From assembly GCA_003255025.1 (NCBI GenBank), contig QANY01006236.1, positions 488,961 to 552,960 of the forward strand: a DNA stretch of 64,000 nucleotides, written 5' to 3'. A program made the position numbers and the translations under genes. The notes below the pieces were generated by a model. The model worked only from the letters and a program-made list of their open reading frames with translations, was not told the DNA's origin and ran no database searches. Of this stretch, positions 57,052-64,000 are shown one piece after another (the stretch's first letter is position 1; each line of letters begins with the position of its first letter). Source of the stretch: Datisca glomerata (taxonomy: Eukaryota > Streptophyta > Magnoliopsida > Cucurbitales > Datiscaceae).

Positions 57052-60000
57052 ATGATGTTTTCGAAAGCTGAATCTGGGAAGAATACTGGTGAGGATTCAA
57101 GTAATGGAAAGCTGTTGAATGAGATAGAAGCTATAAGGAAAGCCCTATACATGGACATAAATCGACCAAAGAGTTTTAATTCTAGTTCCAGTACTCGATC
57201 CAAATCTACTGGTAAAACACAATTACCTGATGCCAAGTTGAAGCTGAAAAATGCCAATGAAGATGCACAGCGCAAGGAAAAGAAGACTTTATGGGGATGG
57301 AAGACATTAAAGGCATTTTCCCATATCCGACACCGCAGGTTTAACTGTTGTTTCTCTCTCCATGTTCACTCAATTGAACGCATGCCTTTGGAATTTAATG
57401 GTGTTAGTCTGTGTGTGTACTGGAAGAGGCAGGATGGTACTTTGGTGACTCGCCCTGCAAAGGTAGTTCAGGGCATTGTTGACTTTGAAGAGCAGTTGAC
57501 TTATACATGTTCGGTATATGGTAGTAGGAGTGGGCCTAATCATTTGGCGAAGTATGAAGCAAAGCATTTTTTACTTTATGCTTCTATATATGGAGCACCA
57601 GAACTTGATTTGGGGAAGCATCGGATTGAACTCACAAGGTTCCTTCCTGTGACACTGGAGGATTTAGAGGGGGGAAAGAGCTCAGGGGAGTGGAGTACAA
57701 GTTTTAAATTGTCAGGGAGGGCTAAAAGTGCTACAATGCATGTTAGTTTCGGATATGCTGTGGTTGGGGATAATTCAATAGCCCTTGGGAATCAACAAAT
57801 TGGTTTATCAAAAACGAAGCAGGATAGTCGAAATACTGGAAAGTCTGGTCCAGATCGTAAGAGCAGTATCAGGCGTGCTGAAAGTCTTCCTAGCGAGTCC
57901 AAACATCAGTTTCTTACCTCGTCCCAGTCTGTAGATGACATAAAAGATCTTCATGAGGTTCTACCAATATCACAGTCGGAACTTGCTAGTTCAGTGGTTA
58001 TGCTATACAAAAAATTTGATGAAGACAAGTTGGAAACTTCAGTTGATTATAAGCCTGAACTTGATGTATTCATTGAACATGTTGAGCCCATTAAACCAAA
58101 CTCATCCCCTTTATCTGGACCTGGAATAGAATTTACTGATGATGCCCGTGAAGAGTTTTCAGTAACTGAACAAGGGGTAGAAGTATCTTTGAAGGAAGAG
58201 GATGAAGAAATAGATCAAAAGGCTGTTGATGTTTTTTCATGCACACGTCTTGATTTTGAAAAGGAAAAAAATTTACCAGTAGCTTGTGAGGAGGGGGGAA
58301 ATCTTGATTGCAATGATGAGGTGCATGACAACTGTAGAGATAATCTTGTGGTACATGACGACTCTTCTGACAAATTTGACATATGCACCAAAGAATCTCT
58401 CATGAAAGAACTGGAATCAGCTTTGCATTGTGTGTCAGATCTAGAGATAGCAGCATTAGAGTCTCCTGAAGACCAAGACGATGATATGGAAATAAAATCA
58501 GAATACACGACTACAATGGGGAAGTCAATTAATTCAGACGATGACTTGGTTGCTACTGAGTTTTTGGACATGTTGGGGATAGAGCATAGTCCATTTAACT
58601 TAAGTTCTGAGAGTGAGCCAGAGTCCCCCAGAGAGCGCTTGTTGAGACAATTTGAGAAGGAGGCTCTAGCCGGTCATTTTTCTTTATTTGATTCTGATAT
58701 GCATATTGAGGCTCAATCAGAATATGACAATAGTGGTGCTGCTGGAGGTTCCGAGTGGGGTAACATCGCTTATGATTTTGATCTGTCATCGGCAGTTCAT
58801 GCTGCGGAGGAGATTTATCAGATGGAAACGAAGGCAGGGAGTAGCAAAATGAAGGCCAAAACATTGGAAGACATGGAGACGGAAGCTTTGATGCATGAGT
58901 GGGGCTTGAACGAGAGCACCTTTCAAAATTCTCCTCCAGACCATTCTTGTGGGTTTGGAAGTCCAATTGATTTGCCTCAGGAAGCACCAGTCCAATTGCC
59001 TTGTCTTGATGAAGGCTTGGGTCCATTTCTCCAGACGAAGGATGGAGGATTCTTACGGTCGATGAATCCCTCAGTTTTCAAGAACGCTAAAAGTGGTGGG
59101 AGCTTGATAATGCAGGTCTCCAGTCCTGTTGTCGTACCTGCAGAAATGGGTTCCGGGATAATGGAGATTTTACAGCGACTGGCCTCAGTTGGAATTGAAA
59201 AGCTTTCTATGCAGGCAAGTAAGTTGATGCCTCTGGAAGACGTAACTGGGAAAACAATGCAGCAAGTAGCATGGGAAGCTGCACCAACTCTAGAAGGACC
59301 TGATAGGTTTGTTACCTCACCTTCAGTTTTAGAATTTAGAAATGAAGTTCTTTGCCTTACTTTATATGCCTCACATACACTTTATAATACCACTTTCTTG
59401 GGACAGGCAATGCTTACCACAGCATGATTTTGTTGTTGGGCAAGGCACAACTGCTGGACACAGGAAATATAAAGGAAGATCATCTGGGCCTGGGACTAAT
59501 GAGGTTAGTTCAAACTTGTTGGGCAGTGAGATTGGATCGGAATATGTATCCCTCGAAGATCTGGCTCCCCTGGCCATGGACAAGATTGAAGCACTTTCAA
59601 TGGAAGGATTGAGAATACAATCCGGAATGTCAGATGTCGATGCACCTTCAAACATCAGTGCACAGTCTATTGGAGAATTTTCGGCTCTCAAAGGCAAGGG
59701 GATTAATATTACTGGGTCCCTTGGGTTAGAGGGAACTGCTGGATTGCAATTGTTGGACATAAAAGATGGCAATGATGACGTTGATGGATTAATGGGACTG
59801 TCCCTGACTCTGGATGAGTGGATGAGACTCGATTCTGGTGAACTTGACGATGAAGAATATATCAGTGAACGAACTTCTAAGATTCTTGCAGCTCATCATG
59901 CGAACTCATTGGATATGATTCGTAATGGTACGAAAGGAGAGAGAAAGCGGGGAAAAAGGTCAGGCAGAAAGTGTGGTTTGTTGGGGAACAATTTCACTGT

Positions 60001-60574
60001 AGCCCTTATGGTGCAACTTCGTGATCCGTTAAGAGATTACGAGCCAGTTGGGGCACCTATGCTTTCTCTTATTCAAGTGGAGAGAGTGTTTATCCCCCCA
60101 AAGCCTAGAATTTACAGTAAAGTTTCGGAGATTAAGAACAATAGTGAAACTGAAGATGATGACGAGTCTGTGTCATTCATAAAGAAAGAGCCAAAAGAGG
60201 AGGCTAAAGAAGAGAGAGCTTCTGAAGAGGAAGGCATTCCCCAATTCAGAATCACTGAAGTTCACGTTGCAGGTATCAAAACCGACCCTGTAAAGAAGCT
60301 ATGGGGTAACTCAAACCAGCAAAAATCTGGTTCCCGTTGGTTGCTCGCGAACGGCATGGGGAAGAACAATAAGCATCCATTTATGAAGTCAAAAGCTGCT
60401 CCTGCAAAACCTACTACTACAGAAACAATGAAAGTGCAGCCTGGTGATACCTTGTGGAGCATCTCCTCTCGTGTTCATGGTAATGGAGCTAAGTGGAAGG
60501 ATTTGGCAGCCCTGAATCCTCATATACGAAACCCCAACGTTATTTTCCCAAATGAAACTATCAGATTACGCTGA
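57052..60574 (+). CDS. PMIR1: PLASTID MOVEMENT IMPAIRED1-RELATED protein with NT-C2 and LysM-like domains
   Basis: Two coding exons, 57052-59306 and 59407-60574, join as ...LEGPDR|QCLPQHDF... to 1140 aa. The N-terminus (SKAESGKNTGEDSSNGKLLN) and the NT-C2 domain (about residues 85-235: FSLHVHSIERMPLEFNGVSL ... MHVSFGYAV) match PMI1/PMIR1 (At5g20610-like). A long acidic, Ser-rich middle follows, then the conserved PMIR block (GIMEILQRLASVGIEKLSMQ; PLAMDKIEALSMEGLRIQSG; MGLSLTLDEWMRLDSGEL) and a C-terminal LysM-like repeat (about 1093-1138: KVQPGDTLWSISSRVHG ... PNVIFPNETIRLR). PMI1 family proteins act in blue-light chloroplast positioning, and PMIR1/2 in nuclear movement, at the plasma membrane or actin. 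Either of the first two ATGs could start. The ORF reaching 59427 past the donor is intron read-through. Confidence 0.93.
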
Positions 60575-60945
60575 ATGGATAATCCAGTGAACAATTGACC
60601 GGCCTGTATTCATTCATACACTACACCAGGTTGAGGATTGATGAAATTGGTGTAGCTTCTTTTCTGTTTCTGTAAATCCACATGCTTTGCAATTCTTAAC
60701 GTGAGCGTGTAATTTATGAACTTTTTTTGATGGAAAAATGAATATCCTGAGTCTGTTTGTACAATACACAAGGAAGAGTATGTATTTTTGTGTGGTGATT
60801 TTTACTGTGCACTTTCCAATGCTTTCCTCACATTTGCCCTTTTGGCCTATAATTGCGGCTGAAAAGATGAGTTTTCTTTTGTTAAACGCTGTTTCTTGAG
60901 CAAATAATCTTCATTATGGTTGGTATTGGTGCTTTTGCTTTAGAT
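60575..60945. other. PMIR1 3' flank
   Basis: PMIR1 3' UTR and spacer up to the start of the RECQ3-derived copy. No separate feature seen. Confidence 0.4.
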
Positions 60946-62783
60946 AATTTGATTGCCATTGATGAGGTGTGAATCAGACATATGCTGCCATTTTATCCAA
61001 TATTCTGAATGTTCCCAATTTCCATGCATGTCTTCCATCACCTCGTTTATGACAATTTCAGGCACATTGCATCTCATCATGGGGGCACGATTTCAGGTTT
61101 GTAGTAGTGGTAATAATTGATTTTTTCTCTCTTTTGGAAGGAATTGAATATTATTTTCTTGGATTATGTCCAGCAGTATGTTGCAAACGCTTGTCTGGTA
61201 TCTGAATTCCAGTTCTTCATATTCATTAGCAGAACGAACTGTTTGTATGTAGTGTTTACCTTGTTTCCTTGCATAATTGAAAGCTTAGTTACATATATCT
61301 TCTGGTTTCTCTGTACTTGTTCTCGTGAAACGAGCCGCCTTCAGGATGTACCGATATAAGCTTTGATAGCTACTGCTATGCCTAAGTGAGTATTGTTTCA
61401 CCTCTTGATACTTTTTCTCTTTTCTTGTTCTAAATATAAATCTCACAAATTGACTGGGCATGTATGCATGACTTCCTTTAGTAGTCAGTATATGTAATTA
61501 TAATTAGTTTAATATCTGTGTTAGACTAATTTTCACCTGAATCACAGATTAATAAACTTGAAAAGAATGCTATATCTGAGATGCTCAGTGAATCAAGCAG
61601 ACAAAGATTGCAAAACGCTTTGACGCAGGCTCAGCAGCGACTTGGAAACTTACGAGTAGGTTCATCATTCTATTTACATATTTGAGGAGCTTTTACCCTT
61701 TCTTTTCAAAAGTTATAAAATGACATAAAAGTTCCGAAGGGAAAGCTGCTCTTTCCCTAGCAGTCTAAAAAAGGTTGTTCCTCCCCATGAATAAATAATA
61801 TCAATAAAGAATATTTTCGCAAAGATATATGCATTCCATTAAGACAACCTGAGATCTACTGAGCGAGTTATTGACTGGTATTTCCAATCGATTTTCTTAT
61901 GCCTCGTAAAACCAGGGCTGCGCGTTTGGATCACCTTGGTTTAATTTTTTTGTGCAGGATTGAAGTGGATAAATCTGCCTCTTTCCTTGAAAATGAGTGC
62001 TACAAAAAGTATGGGAAGACAGGAAAGTCATTCTATTATTCGAAGTAACGAGTACGGTGAGGTGGCTATGAACACAAAATTCTGTGGAGTTGACAGTTCG
62101 ACTTGGCAGCCCCGACCCTTCATTATCAGAAAAGGTAGAACCTCCTGCAGAATTATCTACGTCTGAGACTACAACTCCTACAGGAATCTCGAGTACAGAA
62201 ATTTTGGGGAGATCTACATCAGAAATTAATCAAGCAGTCCATCAAGGTACCCCCGATTCCGTCCGTGTCAGAATTGGTTAACAGTCGGAAGTGAGAAGAT
62301 ATCACGCAGATTAGATAGATCACGCAGGCAACCATATAACAGAGCTGAGGTGACTCTAGAGAAGAGGACCAGATTGCAATAGCTTGAAAGGAATTTGCAA
62401 GTCTCTTGGTTTCTTCTGTAAAGTCATATTCTGGAAGGTGTCCATGCTTGTTGGAAGGGAAGACATGTTTTCTTTTGTTTGCTCGTATGTGATTTTCCAT
62501 TCTTTCTTCTACGAAAGGTAGAATATATCAGAATAGCGTCGAGCACATCCGTGGTAGATACAAAAATGCTTTCTTTCATGTTTTTTGGAGATTGATCATC
62601 ATATGTTCAGATATTTGAGCATAAAATACTAATACTGTCAAGCATTAAGAAAAGAATATTGCAGCTACACAAATTGTTAGAAGAAAAGACTACAATAACT
62701 TATATGTACTTTTGGAAGAAATAAAATAAAGACAGCCACCTAATATATTTTATGATCAAATGGGATAGACATATTTAACCAAA
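60946..62783 (+). pseudogene. Rearranged partial duplicate of RECQ3
   Basis: This segment copies RECQ3 in order and orientation. 60946-61394 corresponds to 48153-48634 (end of exon 5 to exon 7), with a roughly 32-bp deletion that removes the exon 7 acceptor side (gaaac joined to gagccgcc). It then jumps to 52943 and follows exon 18, its intron, exon 19 and the 3' flank to about 54402. The 4.3-kb deletion between the two parts joins at short shared bases (tatt/gttt). Introns are present, so the duplication was at DNA level. The exon 19 copy reads [20 protein letters not shown] then FYYSK and a stop, followed by an internal deletion. Not functional. Confidence 0.9.
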
Positions 62784-62905
62784 TCTCGGAGTACATGAAT
62801 GCAATGTCTCACTAAGACCAACGGGCTCACAACACTGGTCAAGACAGCCATCTAATTAACTAATACTACTATATACTGAGTTCATGCAAAGGGGTGATTG
62901 TTTAG

Positions 62906-63550
62906 TTATGCAAGTTTTAGGGGTAACTTTCCGATGAAGTTGGAATTAAGGCTTCCCAAGTAGAGATGATCTTCAAACTCTAGAGCAGATGTCATAAAAG
63001 ACATCACCTTTCCATTAGGATCATCAAGTCTCTTGATAATATTGCCATCAGCTCCAACATTTACCACCATTGCTTTACTATACACCCCATTGATAAGCTT
63101 ATATAACTTTGGAAACATTGCTATTAAGTGCTTGGATGCCTTGGATGTATGCACAAAGTTCACTCCATCAACAGTCAACTGCAAAATACAACTATCTACA
63201 GCAAATATACTACGTTGTTTTTGCAAACCGATTAAAGAAACAAATATGACAATAGTACAATCAGGTGCCCACATACAATAGCACAATCATTTGTGCAAGG
63301 GATGTGGTGAAATTACCTGAAGTAAAGCAATCCAAAAGGACCCATCTGGGGCAAGATTTATATTGTCTGGTCCTCCAGGAAGGTTCTCAATAAAGATTTC
63401 TGTTTTCCCTTCTTTCTCTCCCTTAAGCCAATACTTTAGACATCTAAATCTAATTAACAGACAAGAACGTTGTCATTCTCTCATGACAGTATGAGAGAGA
63501 GAGAGAGAGGGAGAGCTTGAGCTGAGAGAGAGAGAGAGAGCGCTTGAGCT

Positions 63551-63629
<79 letters not shown>

Positions 63630-63861
63630 TACTTCCAAGTTTCACAGATGACCAAATAATCTTGGTGTTTGGAGAGAGCAACACCATTAGCAAAACCCAA
63701 ATGGTCAAGTAAAATAGAAGTTTCTCCTGAAGAGGGATCGTACTTGAGCAGCTGTCCATGAGGCTTTGCCTCCAGCAAGTCTAAGTGCCAATCATGGAGT
63801 CCAAATTTGGTGCTTGCTACGCTGAAGTATAGACTTCCATCTGCTCCCTCTATCACATCAT
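62906..63861 (-). CDS. Strictosidine-synthase-like protein, 3' part (partial gene)
   Basis: Three C-terminal exons on the minus strand: 63633-63861, 63317-63449 and 62906-63178, in phase, with the 5' exons beyond the right edge. They encode about 210 residues reading DDVIEGADGSLYFSVASTKF, HLGFANGVALSKHQDYLVIC, FRCLKYWLKGEKEGKTEIFI, PGGPDNINLAPDGSFWIALL and SALEFEDHLYLGSLNSNFIG, ending KLPLKLA. This is the C-terminal half of the six-bladed beta-propeller of plant strictosidine-synthase-like (SSL/YLS2) proteins. SSL proteins generally lack true strictosidine synthase activity and many enter the secretory pathway; no function is claimed here. The first 7 nt of the intron after the 63633 exon lead straight into a long GA/GT microsatellite. 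Confidence 0.88.
63490..63626. repeat. Compound (GA)n/(GT)n microsatellite in an SSL intron
   Basis: Runs of GA, a TGAGCT-bearing interruption repeated twice (gagcttgagctg and gcgcttgagctg), then about 16 GT repeats and about 20 GA repeats. It fills almost all of the 183-bp intron between the exons ending at 63633 and starting at 63449, leaving only about 7 nt to the 5' splice site. Confidence 0.9.
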
Positions 63862-64000
63862 CTGCAAATCTAATTCAATTCTATCTGTTACAAGTTGTTG
63901 TCATCATATTGACAATTTATATACTACCTCTCTTTCTTTCTTTTCTAGTATTTATTAGATGTAATTGTAGTTATTGATATAGTTTCCATTCATAATCTTG

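Noticed and set aside
59307..59427. PMIR1 ending at 59427 as a 791-aa protein
   Set aside because: A GT donor at 59307 and an AG acceptor at 59406 restore the conserved PDR|QCLPQHDF junction, and the second exon encodes the rest of the family's conserved block.
62084..62281. Ser/Thr-rich frame as a small gene
   Set aside because: It is an out-of-frame remnant of the duplicated RECQ3 exon 19.

Overview
The window is nuclear DNA of a flowering plant, most likely a eudicot. Genes are split by GT-AG introns, the proteins are land-plant families, intergenic DNA is very AT-rich, and much of the window is LINE, CACTA, hAT-like and other TIR elements. The species cannot be named from the sequence.

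Layout. 0-7.6 kb: the first coding exon of a VIT/von Willebrand-A protein (minus, gene leaves the window on the left), a broken LRR fragment, and an intact five-exon TBL polysaccharide O-acetyltransferase of the TBL14/15/16 clade (minus). 7.6-19 kb: no host gene; an unusual repeat field with a 35-bp array, a duplicated block, a 111-bp array, an LTR-like end and a 1.2-kb TIR element. 19.1-30.4 kb: a near full-length but decayed L1-type LINE (minus), split by a 5.3-kb CACTA element that carries pieces of at least two host genes, a cold-shock-domain protein and the PP2A B'' subunit TON2/FASS. 30.4-37.2 kb: AT-rich DNA, then two adjacent TIR elements, the second filled with palindromic minisatellite DNA.

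37.3-64 kb is gene-rich: ribosomal protein uS14/RPS29 (plus), histidine-biosynthesis HISN2 (minus, with an intron swollen by insertions), a second palindromic-array TIR element in opposite orientation, RecQ-like helicase RECQ3 (plus, 19 coding exons, two of them only 8 and 4 nt), PMIR1 (plus, NT-C2 domain plus C-terminal LysM), a rearranged partial copy of RECQ3, and the 3' part of a strictosidine-synthase-like gene (minus, runs off the right end).

The host genes are unrelated housekeeping or cell-biology genes and form no pathway. The most notable items are the gene-capturing CACTA nested in the LINE with its 3-bp target duplication and the restored LINE reading frame, the paired palindromic-array elements beside the uS14, HISN2 and RECQ3 promoters, the RECQ3 microexons needed to rebuild conserved helicase motifs, and the local RECQ3 duplicate. 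Exon coordinates come from splice-site and reading-frame reasoning by eye, with protein families recognised from memory; no search was run.
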